The notes beneath the pieces were generated by a model. The model was not told the DNA's origin and did no database searches. It worked only from the letters and a program-made list of their open reading frames with translations. From assembly GCA_047967505.1 (NCBI GenBank), contig CM106539.1: a stretch of DNA of 64,000 bases, one strand, 5' to 3'. Of the stretch, positions 21,246 to 33,621 are shown one piece after another (the stretch's first letter is position 1; each line of letters begins with the position of its first letter). This DNA is from Dipteris shenzhenensis (lineage: Eukaryota > Polypodiophyta > Polypodiopsida > Gleicheniales). The position numbers and the translations under genes are program-made.

Positions 21246-21700
21246 GGAATTTTACCAATCTGCACAATAGGATGTGCATTATCATCACCAGTCTCCACAA
21301 ATCCTGGTTTTTCCATTTTCCTTGCATCATCCTGCATCCATTCTACATGACCTGTCATGTGGTTTGACGCACCTGAGTCAACATACCACACATCATCGCT
21401 TTCTTCTGCACTTGTCATAGAATTGGTCATGTGCTACACCATAAATAGATGCTCATTTCTGTCATCACCCTGTCTACTAGAAGATGCATAATTCCTTTGC
21501 TGCAATTTTCCATTCATGATGTCATTCTGCTTTTTGTAGCAGTCTTTAGCCATATGACCCATTTTACCACAATAGTAGCATTCAACATTGCTGTTTGCAT
21601 TTTGGCCTCTCTGCCATCCACCATGACCTCTTTGGCTCCCCCTGCCTCTAGAGTTACCACGTCCTCCTCCAAAGGACTGTTTTCTTGAGTTTGCTGCATA
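21246..21700 (-). pseudogene. Cop-2 zinc knuckle and protease
   Basis: The zinc knuckle CYYCGKMGHMAKDC is encoded near 21535-21580 and the protease motif WYVDSGASNHMTGH near 21350-21395. A TAG stands where Cop-1 reads Gln in MVQHMTNS (about 21432). The frame is cut at IGKIP by the solo LTR and continues past it. Confidence 0.88.
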
Positions 21701-21798
21701 TTCTGATTTCTAGCACGGCCTCCAAATCGGCCTCCTCTACCTCTACCTCTACCTCTTCCAACATTTGAGTAGAAGACAGCTTCTTTTGAAGTTCCTCC

Positions 21799-22404
21799 TT
21801 AAGAAGATGCACCCTCATTTCTCTGCTCTTCAGAAATTAGAAGAGAAAACAATTCCTCAAAATTAGGAAATTTTTCACGAATGGCAATGGATGTCCAGAA
21901 CTGTGCATAATCCTTTCCTAGGCCATTCAAGGTCACAGAAACTAGATCATCATCTTCCACTGGCGACCCAATGGAAGCAAGTGCATCTGCAATTTTCTTC
22001 ACCTTCATGTGGTAGTCATTGATGCTCATATTTTCTCTCTTCACATTGTGCAACTCTTGCTTGAGCTGCATTTTCCTGGCTTGTGTATTTGTGCTGTACA
22101 TTTTTGCCAAAGTATCCCATGCCTCCTTTGGCGTACTTGCATCCTGAATATGCACAATCATAGAATCTGAAATACTGATAGACAGCCAATACATAACTTT
22201 TCTTGCTCTCTCATGCCATCCTTTAAATGCCTGCATTTCCTGTTGATTGGGAACATTAGGAAGAACTGGTTCTTCTTCATTTCCTGTAATGAACTCCCAA
22301 TAGCCTTTTCCCATAAGGAAATTCGTCATTCTAAACTTCCATGCTTGGAAGTTGTTCTTGTCAAGCTTTTCAGTGACAATCTGTGAAAGAGAATTAGATG
22401 CCAT
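21799..22404 (-). pseudogene. Cop-2 gag
   Basis: It begins at ATG 22404 (MASNSLSQIV), by comparison with Cop-1, and carries the same copia gag domain (AWDTLAKMYSTNTQARKMQL). TAA replaces a Ser codon after GASS at 21799-21801. The Gly-Arg-rich region beyond it (21700-21798) is still recognisable. An upstream frame extends to 22632 but only through leader sequence. Confidence 0.9.
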
Positions 22405-22915
22405 TATAGAACACTGCAAAAATTCTGTCACTGCAAAAAACACAACTTCTGCCTCACGGGCAAATCTACAAAACTGACAAAAGTGGTATTTGACCACACA
22501 GTCACTTCCTAGTGATGATTTTGCATCAATAGGCAACAAGGATGATTCTGCAACTCCCAGTATCTCTGCGCACAGGCATACAATGCAATTTTTGCTGCAA
22601 CTTTTCACCGACCTGTAGAGCAGTGGTCGCACAGCAAAAACCGGTCCTTTTTTTGAGTGCCTGCGAAGAACTTCCGCCTGGCCTCGAATCAGAAAAATAA
22701 AGTTACCAAGGGCTTGGCCCTATCCTACTATAGCATATACTGCCCTCTCACCACACAGCGAAGGGCATCTCAATCTGAGACAGTGCACTCTTGCACTTCT
22801 GGCTGTGCTACCTGCAGAGATTTGCTCCCAAACTCGAAAAAGGAAAGCAACACTGGTCCTCTTACCAGGACACCGTGAACTTGGTTTACTTTCTTGAGCT
22901 CCTTAACATGAACCA

Positions 22916-22928
22916 GGCTCTGATACCC
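22916..22928 (-). other. Cop-2 primer binding site
   Basis: The reverse complement reads TGGTATCAGAGCC-like with one change (GGCTCTGATACCC on the plus strand), next to the 5' LTR. Confidence 0.88.
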
Positions 22929-23281
22929 TATGAAGATAGTGGGAGTGAGGGAAGGAGTCTCACTTGTGGCTTTCTCACATACACAACGGGGGAATACACA
23001 CAAAGGTGGAGGCTGAAAACAATTTTCCTCTTCTTAGTTGTGAAAACCAAAAGAACTCTAGTACAAAGAAAATAGAAGAACCCTATATGTGGGTCTCAAA
23101 CCAAACTCAGCTAACTAAGGTGGCAAACTAATTGAGCCACGAACTAGAGTAGATAAGGATAGCTGTCATCTAGCTATTATTCGTGGGCGGTGTACCAACC
23201 GCATCTGTAGCTAACAAGTCGGTGACATAAATGCACAATGGTCACCCTAGCATATCACGAGTGGAGCTCGATATCTCAACA
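22929..23281 (-). repeat. Cop-2 5' LTR
   Basis: 353 bases, the same length as the Cop-1 LTRs, with scattered substitutions; the TG...CA end is altered at the primer side. No partner LTR exists at the other end of the element. Confidence 0.95.
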
Positions 23282-23576
23282 CCATGAAGAGTGCATGCGC
23301 TTGCACTTTTCAGCTCCACATCCACAGGAAATAGCGATGCCAACAAAAATAGCCATGGAAGGAGTATAGCTCAAACTCAGGGAATTTGTCCCCCAAATAT
23401 TCCAAAGAAAAGGATTCCCAGCAACATTCAAGGTTGTCGTGGGGTGTCTCATGGAAGTTAAGCCTATTCTATGGGGTTCAAACCCCAAATAGGTGGTGTG
23501 AGGATGCTGAGGGAGTTTGAGCCCCAAATCACCAGAGCCTAGGAGTGGTGAGGCTAACACAAGCGCTATTTCGGAA

Positions 23577-24615
23577 CCGATTAGGACGGGGACGAGCATT
23601 TTCTGAGCGAAATCTTCCGAGCGTCCGAGCGAAGGAAAAAAAAAGCTTCCAACTATGCATAAATATGGCAAAAATCGATCAGAAGAAAACATAGTTTCAC
23701 TTAGAAATATGCAAAGTATTATAGCAATGCCTATTTTATACAAAAATCTTTAGGTGAATCTGTAGGAATGGTGAGAGCATAATGGGATGGATTTTGAAGA
23801 AACCCACATGTAGAGTAGACTTCTCTATGAAAATTCCCTTATGATCCTTCTTACAACTTTTACTTAATAGGAGGTGACATTGAAAACCCTCTCTCAACCT
23901 ATCTTCATAAAAAAGTTTCTTCAAAGAAAACTCATTGAAGCAAGCCATCCAGGTAGTTTCGCCAGCGAAACCCCTTTGAAGCAAGTCTCCCAAGGTAGTT
24001 TCGCTGGCGAAACTACCTTGGACAACACTTTTAAAAGTGACATAACTTTCATATCCAATGTCCAAATATAGTCATTCAACCACTCAAATTGATCGGAACA
24101 CCCCATTTGAGCACATCTATGGAGTTATATTTTGGAAAATCTTTCATATACAATATTAAATATTACATGTATTTTATGAGAGTGATATATAAGCCTAAGT
24201 TAATACTTATTTATAGTAATTTAAACTTCTTTAGAAACATGTCCATAAATATGCTATAAAAACACTAAAAAGATATTGCCATATGATATAAATGTGTTAA
24301 TAAGTAATTATATATGCATAGTATTATTACATTGAGAGTGATTATGAGGAATGTTTCTTAAAGGAATCAACACTTTTTTAAGGTAATAACAAGGGTACAA
24401 AGTGATGTCTCTAAATAAGAAAATTATGTTGTGTAAAAATGAATGAGTGACTAGTCTGTATATTTTTATGATAAAGGGATCTAGTTCTAGTGAAAATAAA
24501 AGTGTAAAAACCATGTTTCCTAAAGAAAAACATTTTTAAAAATCTCTTGAAAAACACGCTCGGATAAACCTGCTCATAGGTTTTTGCTCGTAAAATTGAC
24601 GCATCCGATTAGGAC
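23577..24615. mobile_element. Possible short DNA transposon with 11-bp direct repeats
   Basis: CCGATTAGGAC occurs at 23577-23587 and 24605-24615. Just inside are imperfectly inverted ends sharing CGAGCA, TGAGC and TCCGAGCG. A long direct repeat with weak inverted ends would fit a Mutator-like non-autonomous element, but the end match is poor. The interior has no coding evidence; minus-strand ORFs near 23276-24065 show no motif I know. 23282-23576 and 24022-24600 hold nothing else I can name. Confidence 0.35.
23990..24021. repeat. Perfect palindrome, 15-bp arms
   Basis: CCAAGGTAGTTTCGC and its exact reverse complement are separated by two bases. A partial extra copy of the arm (AGGTAGTTTCGCCAGCGAAAC) lies about 40 bases upstream. 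It forms a strong hairpin; its role is unknown. Confidence 0.9.
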
Positions 24616-24633
24616 CACCTCTAATACCAGGTT

Positions 24634-25174
24634 TGTTGTCCCAAGCGCTTCAATATGGTTAACACAAGCACTATTTCCACTAGTAGTGAGAGTCGGTAAG
24701 AATAGCAATATGCCTTGCTGCCCTATGAGCCCATGGTTGTAAAGTGAGGGAGAGTGCTAAAAGGAAAAGGGTTGGCCCTCCCTTCAAAAGTTGACATGTA
24801 TAAAAGACCAAATGGTTGACTTTGGTCTTCATTGTTGTTTGCACAAGTTTGAATACAAGCTCCCTCTTCTCTTCCAAGAGAGTGTTTTGGGTGTTCTCTT
24901 ATTCCCATTGTAGTGCCTCTCTGGTTCTCACTCTATCCCCCTTCACTCCCTTCTCCTTCTTCCCTTCCTCCCGCCTCCTTCTCCCTCTCCCCTCCCCTCT
25001 TCCTCTTCCCTCTTCGTCACGTGAAACCACATTGTAGCAATCCAGAGGATGCTTGGGTGACACTTGCGGACAGCTCGTGCGATGCATTGCTCCCACAAGG
25101 AGTAGCTAGGAGTGGTCCCTCGGCTTATCTTCAACTACCCCATGACACATGAGTCATCGCTGAGACCCACCACA
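24634..25174 (+). repeat. Candidate Gyp-2 5' LTR
   Basis: The right border, ACCACA followed four bases later by the primer site, is well placed. The left border (TGTTGTCCC at 24634) is only a guess, because no second copy is available for comparison. A CT-rich stretch (about 24940-25020) resembles an LTR R/U5 region. Confidence 0.35.
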
Positions 25175-25178
25175 TTTT

Positions 25179-25196
25179 TGGTGCCACTACTGGGGA
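25179..25196 (+). other. Gyp-2 primer binding site
   Basis: TGGTGCCACTACTGGGGA is a diverged form of the Gyp-1 site TGGCGCCGTTGCCGGGGA, in the same position just after an LTR-like end. Confidence 0.75.
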
Positions 25197-25197
25197 T

Positions 25198-27104
25198 AAA
25201 AGGTATGCTTTTGCATTTGCACTTGTCTCCCTTGGATATATTCCAATTGCACAAGTCTTCAAGCTTACCTTGGAGCTTGTTAGTGCAATTTTAGGAGAGA
25301 AAAAAGGTGGAAGGAGAGACAGAGAGGACAAAAATCTATTTTTTCATGTGGGAATGCCATTTGTGAGCATGGGAAGCTTGTTTTTTATGCTTTTTGGTGT
25401 TTCAAGTTTATAGGAACTTAGTAGGATTGATTGCTAAGGTGTCTGTGTGGTCTAATCACCCCACAAAACAAAAAAAGTAAGAATTCTTGTCAAGTTTTGA
25501 AGTAGTTTTATGTTCTAGAACTCCCCTTTTCTGAGTTTTGCATTTTGACTTCCAAAAAGTGTTTCTTTTCAAGTTTTTTTCATTGAGTAGTAGATTAGGT
25601 AGTGTAGCCCCCCCTCATCACAAAAAATCATGAACAAAAAATGCAAAATCCTCAGAAATCGTCAAATCTCAATCAACAAAACTGTGTATGACTATCCTAC
25701 TGAGTCGATGCTATAGTGTATCGCACCGGCTAGTTTTGTCATTGACCGGCACATTAACTGGATCCTGTCGGTCAACGTACGTTGACCCAGCACTGTAGTG
25801 CTTCCCCATCGACCTAACCTCTGACTATAGTTTACCTCATCACTCAAAGTTAATGCATGTCAAAGTTACTTCTGCACCGACCTGACAAACTGTTGATCGA
25901 TGCTGTAGTGGTTTCCTGTCGACCATTGTTATTCTACTACCCTGCCACCAGTGCAGTGAACCCACCCCTCCGTCTGTGGTCGTAATTGTTCCCCTCCACC
26001 ATCGTGTTATACTCCATCACACCGTTGTTGCTCTTCAATCTGGCTGTCCGCCGGTGTTTTCCACTTACCCCACTATCGATGCTATATGCCTATCCCATTG
26101 ATCATCACCTTTTTGATCCCCACGCCTGTCTGTATACTATCCCATCGATCGGCCAGTTAGTAAGATCCCACCGATTCCCTACCCCACCACCCACTATTGT
26201 TTGGTATCCCTATGCCTGTGGGGATATTCCTTTTGACCGATTGTGCCAACAGGGTGGCATTCATTATCTCATCGATCATTGCAATACATTCATCATACCG
26301 CCGACTAGAGCTATTTCCTTATTCCATCAATCATCGGCTGAAAGGTTATGCCACTGCCCATTGCCAAAACCATATTACACCACCCATTGCTATACCCATA
26401 GCCCACCGACTGGTGCTATAGAGTTATTCCATTGACCAGTGCAATACCTTTGGGGTAGCTAAAGAATTAACAAAAAATTCTAGAACCTTAGTTCAGCTTG
26501 GGTGTCCCTAGCCAGAGGCATCCCACATGCACTTCAGGTCTGGAAGGATTTTGCCAAAGGGTCTCGTGCCAGAAGAAAGAACTTCGAGGTACATGTAGCC
26601 CACCCTCCATCCTAGGTGGGAGTCTGAAAGCTTGATGCTAAGCCTCCACTCATTCGTAGGTCTCCATCTAGAAACTCCATCTAGTTCAGATGAAACAGAG
26701 AGCCTTGAAGGAGTGATGCAAGACCCCTCTGGTCCAAGGGACTTGGAAGCCCCCTTCATGAGAGTAGCCTCTCCCAACCCTCCTGCACCTTCAGTTGCAT
26801 CCAAGCTTGGAGGTATGTTCTCTAACATGTTCATTTGCTGAGGATGAACAGAGTCGGTGGACATTGAAAACCTCTTTTCCAGCATGTCCACAGCAAGGGA
26901 AGGCCAGCAACAAACAGTTCCTGAGCTGGGAAAAAAACTACCTTTGCTGAGAACCAGGTCCCTCCGCCTATGCCAGACCCCCAGTGAGAGAAAAGGTATG
27001 CTTTTGCATTTGCACTTGTCTCCCTTCAATTTATTCCCATTGCACAACTCTTCAAGCTTACCATGGAGCTTGTTAATGGAGTTCTAGGAGAGAAGAGAGG
27101 TGGA

Positions 27105-27153
<49 letters not shown>

Positions 27154-28832
27154 AAAATCTATTTTTTCATGTAGGAATGCCATTTGTGAGCTTTTTGGTG
27201 TTTCAAGTTGATAGGAACTTAGTAGGCTTGATTATTAAGTCGTGTGTGTGGTCTAATCACCCCAAAAAACAACAAAAGTAAGGGTTCTTGTCAAGTTTTG
27301 AAGTAGTTTTATGTTCTAGAACTCCCCTTTTTTGAGTTTTTACATTTTGACTTTCAAAAAGTGTTTGTTTTCAAGTTTTTTTTCATTGAGTAGGTAGATT
27401 AGGTAGTGTAGCACCCCCCCATCACAAAAAGTCATAAATAAAAACTGCAAAATCTTCAGAAATCATCAAATCACAGTTAGCAAAACTATGTATGACTATC
27501 CCGCCGAGTCGGTGATGTAGTGTAGTGCACCGAGCAATTTCCTTGCCGATTGATGCATTAGCTAGATCCCACCAGTCAACCTGCATTGGCTTGGCACCAT
27601 AAGGCTTTCCCACCGACCTAACCTCTAACTACGGTTCACCCTGCCACCCGAAGTTAATGCGTGTCAGAGTTACTTCCCCACTGACCTGACAAGCCATTGA
27701 CTGATGCTGTAGTGGTTTCCCATCGACCGTTGCTATTCTACTACCCTGCCACCGACGCGGTGAACCCACCCCTCCATCTGTGGTCATAATTGTTCCCCTC
27801 TACCATCGCATTACTCCCCTTTGTCCGTGGTCATATTTGTTCCCATCCGCCATCACGTTACTCCATCACACCGCCTGTCACTGTTCAATCCCATTGTCTA
27901 GTGTTTTCCACTTACCCCACCACCAATGCTATATGCCTATCCCACTGATCATCACCGTTTCAATCCCCATGCTCGTCGCTATACTATCCCATCGACCAAT
28001 GCATTAGTAAGATCCTATCGATTCCCTATCTCACTGCCCGCTGTTATCCAGTATCCCTATGCCCATGGGGATATTCCTTTTGACCGATCGTGCCGACCAT
28101 GTGGCACTCATTATCCCACTGATCTTCATGATACATTCATCACACCGACCAGTGCTATTTCCTTATTCTGTCGATTGTCGTTGAAAGGTTATGCTGCCGC
28201 CCATTGCCAAAAACATATTACACCGCCCATTGCTATACTCGTAGCCCACCGACCAGTGCTATAGAGTTATCCCGCTGATCGGTGCGATAGCTCTTGAGGG
28301 TAGCTAAGTAATTAACAAAAAATTCTAGAACCTCAGTTCAGCTTGGGTGTCCCCCACCAGAGGCATCCCACATGCACTTGAGGTCCAGAAGGATTTTGCC
28401 AAAGGGTCCTGTGCCAGAAGAAAGCACTTCGAGCTACATGTAGCCCACCCTCTGTCCTAGTAGGGAGTCTGGAAGCTTGATCCCGAGCCTCCAATCATCC
28501 ATAGGTCCCCTTCTAGAAACTCTATCTAGTTCAAATGAAACAGAGAGCCTTGAAGGAGTGATGTAAGACCCCTCAGGTCCAAGGGCATCGGAAGCCCCCT
28601 TCACAAGTGTAGCCTCTCCCAACTCTCCTGCACCTTCGGTTGTATCTAGGCTTAGAGGTACGTTCTATAACATGTTCAGCTGCTTAGGATGAACAGAGTC
28701 GGTGGACATGGAAAACCCCTTTGTTGGCATGTCTACAGGAAGGGAAGGCCAAGTTCTTGAGCCCCAGACCAGGATAGAAACTACTTTCACCAAACTAGGT
28801 CCCTCCGCCTATGCTAGACCCCCCAGTGGGAG
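25198..28832 (+). repeat. Tandem duplication of the Gyp-2 leader (two ~1.8-kb units)
   Basis: Unit 1 (25198-26990) and unit 2 (26991-28832) both open with AAAAGGTATGCTTTTGCATT and both end with CCTCCGCCTATGC.AGACC...CAGTG.GAG just before the gag ATG. They are similar throughout with many substitutions. Each contains an irregular array of CCGACC/CCATCGACC/GTTGCTAT-type motifs (about 25690-26440 and 27490-28290). Unit 2 has a GA expansion (27105-27149) that unit 1 lacks. No leader ORF shows protein features. Confidence 0.9.
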
Positions 28833-28835
28833 AAC

Positions 28836-30355
28836 ATGGATGATGAAGATCCATGGATGAGGGAACTCCATAGACAAGACCCAATTCGAGGGGATACTAG
28901 GAACTTCCAAGGTGGAACACCTTACGACCCTCTAACAGCCCCAGCCCCACTAGCCTTCGTCAACTATGGGGCATCACAGTTTCCACCCTACTGCCTACTA
29001 CTTGGAACCAGTGTTACCATGCCCCAGGACCCACTGCCTCTAGGAGTCCGTCCCTTCCTGCCTATACTGGTTGCACGAATGTACACAAGCATGGGTACTT
29101 CCATCCCAATGTTGACACCAACAACTACATGGACACCACCACTTGGGCCAGCCATGTGACCCATCAGGCCTACAGTAACACCACCTCCGCTAGCTACTCA
29201 AATGGTGTTGACTGATGAGGCAATGGGTATTTTGGTGTGAATGCCCTAGAAAGGGGCGCAACACCACCTCCACCCGCCCTAGTGTTCCTTATTGGGATGG
29301 CAAATCCCTTGAGAAGCCATTGCATAGCCATTTCCAAGCTAATGACCAAGTTCCTTGAAGAAGGAGACCTGGTCTCCCACGTGGAATGATTCGAGTAGAT
29401 TTGTGAAGCCTTTGGTGCACCAGGTGACCTTGAGATAGCCAATGCATTTGGCCTTAGATTGGATGGCAAGGCAAGTCAATGGTATAGGAATCTCACCCCA
29501 AAGGAAAAAATCAAGTGGGAGACATTGAGAAAGGCTTTTATTGTGGGATTCGTCGCCCCCAGTGGCCATAAATGGAACCCGATCAACCAATTGTATGGGG
29601 TAAAACAAAATGACAAGGAATATCTGAGGGATTACATTGCAAGGATTAAGCACCTCAATGCTTGTTGTGAACCCTATAATGGACAAAGTGGATTCGAACA
29701 AGGCCTTGGCTCCCTCTAAAATAGCCCCATTGGTTAGGTCCTTGAGTGTAGAGTTAAGGAAGGAGGCTAATGAGCCTAAAAGCTTGGATGTGAGTGAGCT
29801 AGCCTCCAATCTGTTGGAGTAGCTAGGTCAGCAATGGAGAACAGGAGCCTCCAAAGAGGTGCTAAGCAACCCCCATTTGTTTTTGTGAAGAGACGTCTGG
29901 TGTAGGGTATGCAATGGCAAGCAGAGTGCCTGCACTTAAGGGCGGCACTCTATTGCACATGTTGTCATAGGTGGGGAAACCATAATACCTCCCAATGTTG
30001 ATTTCTGAGGTCCCTTCCCCAACCCTTCTATCAAATGTGACTCCCATTGGTCCCACCTAACCCCCAGATCTCACCTTGTGGCTAGCTCTAGTTACAGGCT
30101 AGCTTCACTGCCACCACCCATACTAGGTCCACAACCCCCGCTACCTCGCATTGCCCCAGTCAATCAAGTGTTGGTTGAAGATTTGCCCAACGACTGGGAG
30201 GAAATAGATCCTGATCACGAACCTGATGATTATTACCCCCACGAGGAGGGAAGTGGAGCCCTGACTCACTACATCCCACTAGAGGATCAACAAATCCCCA
30301 TATTCCAAACCGCCCCCATAAATGCAAGAGCGAGAGATCTGAACTGAATTGCTTA
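28836..30355 (+). pseudogene. Gyp-2 gag remnants
   Basis: The first ATG after the duplicated leader (28836) opens a 107-codon frame rich in Pro. Further on, 29459-29719 gives MDGKASQWYRNLTPKEKIKWETLRKAF..F, the tryptophan-containing core of the gypsy gag domain, followed by YLRDYIARIKHL. Later pieces (about 29712-29820 and 30078-30347) are hydrophilic gag-like sequence. At least four frame changes or stops separate them, so no gag protein could be made. Confidence 0.75.
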
Positions 30356-30434
30356 AAGGCCCCCACTCCAATGTTATACCTACCAAGGTCCCCATTGAGC
30401 AAGTGAATGCCCCTACCGAGGAACTTCCAACCCA

Positions 30435-30770
30435 CTGGTGTCCTATTTCAAATGCCAGGGCCCACACTTCTTGAAGGATTGTTCATATAGGGATTGTATG
30501 TCCACCATCCCACAACCCCACCCCTTTGTGTGCAAGATGTAACACAAAGCATCTATTCCAAGACTGTCCCATGAGAAGACCAACCACTCCACTCACCCCG
30601 CCAAAGATCACCATCCTCAATCTGCTTAGCATCAAACAAGGCCATGTGGCGGTAGTGCCACTACAAGTCATTACAAGGATGCAAGCCAAGGCACTAGGCA
30701 AGGCCAAGAGGAAGCTCACAAGGAAGGGTAAGGTATCCCCATTGCCTAGTCTCGAGATTCCTCTATAGCC
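30435..30770 (+). pseudogene. Gyp-2 zinc-knuckle region
   Basis: YFKCQGPHFLKDC (about 30440-30480) and CARCNTKHLFQDC (about 30529-30567) are two knuckle-like Cys/His motifs. The second lies in the 80-codon frame 30526-30768. They would form the RNA-binding tail of gag. The spacing deviates from the canonical CX2CX4HX4C by one residue. Between 30770 and 31560 only weak, broken hydrophilic coding sequence is seen. Confidence 0.6.
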
Positions 30771-31559
30771 TCTAGCATGTTCCAAGAAGGCCATTCGAGT
30801 AGGTGACCGTTTCAACCAGGTGGTCATCCAGGATGGGCCAGATGAGGAGACGACTACCCTTGCCACCTCTTCTGCTTCCAAATAGTATTCTACCCAGGGT
30901 GACCCTGAGGTACCCCTGACTCCAAAATTGAACAAACCATTGCAGACTCAGGGCTTGGCACTTGCACCCACCTATAAAGAGACCCCTCGGTCTTAGAAAA
31001 GAAATACGTAAAGGATGACCAGAACTTCGTGCACGATTGCCAAGATAAGTTCAAGCATCGATTAAAGGCCAGTAGGGGGTGAGATACTATGCATCCAGCC
31101 CACCTGATGGGACACTGAGGAGAAAAATCACTCAAGGTCCTAGAAAGAGTGGAGGAAGAGGAACACCTCAGCTTGGAGTAGTCAGAAGCTCAAGATTTGA
31201 TGCAAAAGATGTTCCAAGAAGACCCAGTGCTGCATAACCTCCAAGACAAAGGGGACCTATATTGTTTCGATGACATGTTGTCCATGGAGGAAGAAGCTTC
31301 ACCAGAACCCTGCGACAGTGCCGTGCTGGTTGCCTTCCTATCAATAGAGGTGAAAATGCTGATCGCTTCTCTGCTAAGAGGATATCCCATCCTATGACAT
31401 GATCTGTCCAATTGGATGAATAGGCTGTTCCTACCTCCAACCCCTGCCAACCCTAAGCCCAACCAATCAATGCTAGAAAAGGGGCAGAACCTACCCAAGA
31501 TTCCCATCAACAAGCTAGGCCAATATTTCGAGGGTGATGACACAAATGCCTCTATCCCC

Positions 31560-31960
31560 ATAGTCTACCAAAACTAGAAGGTGGAAAGCATTTTGGATGG
31601 GGGAGTAGGAGTGAGTGTCTACACCAAGGAATGTTGGGAGAAATGGTGAAAACCCGCACTCAAGCAGACTTATCTGGCAGTAAAGCTAGCCAATGGAGGA
31701 ACCGCTGAATCTCTGGGAGTGTTGACTGGCATAAACATTAAGGTGTTTGTATTCACATACCTTGTCATGCTCATGGTCATGGACTTCACTCAATAGCCAA
31801 TTATGTAGCTATCCTAGGCAAGCCCTTCTTGCAAATGTCTGGGCTTGTGCATGACTGGTGTAATGATAATATCTACTTGCGGCACAAGGAGCAAACCATG
31901 AGAGTGGACCTGCACACCTACAAGGCCCACCCATTTTCAGGACACCTTTTTGCCCCATAG
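31560..31960 (+). pseudogene. Gyp-2 aspartic protease
   Basis: Translation gives VESILDGGVGVSVYTKECWEKW around 31580-31645, the DGG-type active site of plant gypsy proteases. LANGGTAESLGVLTGINIKVF and AILGKPFLQMSGL follow, matching the later strands and the ILG.PFL motif. Two or more frame breaks are present. 31960-32740 contains only scattered weak coding similarity. Confidence 0.7.
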
Positions 31961-32739
31961 AGTTTGACACCACTGCTAGAACCACCTCCGTAAAGCTATT
32001 CCAACCCTATGACAAGGAAGAGGGTGAGAAGGAGTCTAACAATGTCTGGTATGCACCTCTCCCCGAGCCAAAATTATTGTAGAACTGGATGCACATCTTA
32101 GACAACATAGATGTCCCAGAAAGAGTATGGTTTTAGATCACCACCCCAAAGCTCAAGGGTCTGACCCCAGTGGTCCCCCTAAGGATGTTTAACATGCTTA
32201 AATCCCAAGAGGTAAGCAAGGGAACCGTAAGGGTAAAATTAGATCTTCACTGGTTGACCTACGTAGGTGCCACAACTTCCCACCATGAGTTCTCCTCTAA
32301 CTGGGGAAATAGGGTAAGTAAGGTAACCACCCCCGTTGGCTCTATAAGTACTATGGAAGAGCCCCCTTTAGGTCCCAAATCCCTTATATCCAAAGGCAAG
32401 GCTAAGGCCAAAAAGTCCACTGCTTCGACAGAAAAAGAGAAGGAGATTGAGGATAAAGAAGACCTACGGTAGGTACCAGCCCACTAACAGGTCTATACTA
32501 TTCAAGATCGTAAAATCATATACCAACAGGCCAAAAGATCTCGAGAGGATGGTTGTTCTCAAGGATATGATGGACGACAAGGAAGTAAACCTAGCCCCCA
32601 AAGGGTAGGACCCACAATCCGTATTTATCACTGATGACCTCACTCCCAGTGAGGAGAATGCCTTAATAACTCTCCTACAAGAGTATAAGGATTGCATGGC
32701 TTGGAAATACACGAACATGAAAGGAGTACCTATCGTAGT

Positions 32740-33621
32740 AGTGCATCATAAAATCCCCATGATGGATGATGTCAGGCTAGTACAGTAATGCCCCTACCCT
32801 ATGAATCCTAAATATGCACTCATAGTGAGGAAGGAAATCCAGAAACTCATAGATGCAGGATTCATCTATGAGATTGAGCATACAGACTATCACCCATTGT
32901 GATAGTCCTAAAGAAAAATGGAAAAATCAAAGTATGTGTAGATTTGAAGAAGGTTAATGTGGCCACGAGACATGACCACTACCCCTTGCCATTCACAAAA
33001 CATAGTCTAGAAAGGGTAGCCCTAAAAAGGAAGTGTATAGTTTCCTAGATGGATTTTCAGGTTACAACCAAGTCTCAATTGCTCCCTAAGATCAACACAA
33101 GACCGCCTTTGCAACCGAATGGGGTGTATATGTAGCCAAGGTGATGATATTTGAATTAACCAATGCCCCGCCTACCTTCCAACATATGATGATCACGGTA
33201 TTCAAGGAAAAGCTGAGGGACTTTGTGGAAGTCTTCTTGGATGATATCTGCGTGAACTCGAAGGGGGATGACCACCTGAAGTATCTCAGGCTCATCCTTG
33301 AGAAGTGTTGCTTATACCACATATCCCTAAACCCCCTTAAGTGCCAATTTTGGGTCAAACGTGGTGTCATCCTGTGGTACATAGTGTCTTGAAATGGAAT
33401 CTCCATGGACCACAAAAAAGTCAAACTGATCTTGGAGTTACTGCCCCCCACCAATGCTAAGGCATTCCAATGATTTACTAGCCATATGGGCTATTACCAA
33501 AGGCTCATCTTGTTCTATGCCAACATAGCCCGCCCGTTATACAAACTACTAGTATCCTTTGAGTGGACCAAAGAATGCCAATCATCCTTTGAAATCCTCA
33601 AGCTAGCTCTAGCCACTGCAC
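32740..33621 (+). pseudogene. Gyp-2 reverse transcriptase and start of RNase H
   Basis: RT motifs in order are VRKEIQKLIDAGFIYEIEH, VCVDLKKVN (about 32935-32960), YPLPF, a decayed DG.SGY segment, FELTNAPPTFQHMM (33150-33190) and the active site VFLDDICVNS (about 33232-33260), whose two aspartates are kept. The thumb (LNPLKCQFWVKRGVI), SHMGYYQRLI and LYKLLVSFEWTKECQ lead into RNase H, which is cut at 33621 by Cop-3 and resumes at 38226. Several stops disable it. Confidence 0.85.

Larger units (their letters stand above)
17571..23281 (-). mobile_element. Cop-2: copia element without 3' LTR
   Basis: Same family as Cop-1 in the opposite direction: 5' LTR 22929-23281, tRNA-Met site, gag, PR, IN, RT and RNase H. 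Similarity to Cop-1 stops at 17571, just before the polypurine tract and 3' LTR, and the next sequence is the gypsy relic; the missing end was deleted or never copied. A solo LTR is inserted in the protease-integrase region (20949-21245), and an RT segment is duplicated (18187-18640). Several stops and frameshifts are present. Confidence 0.93.

Noticed and set aside
23276-23743. 155-codon minus-strand ORF with hydrophobic start
   Set aside because: Begins next to the Cop-2 LTR, shows no recognisable domain, and crosses the border of the proposed DNA element; most likely chance.
26508-27047. 179-codon minus-strand ORF
   Set aside because: Lies in the Gyp-2 leader, is broken in the other leader unit (only 28434-28622 stays open), and has no motif.
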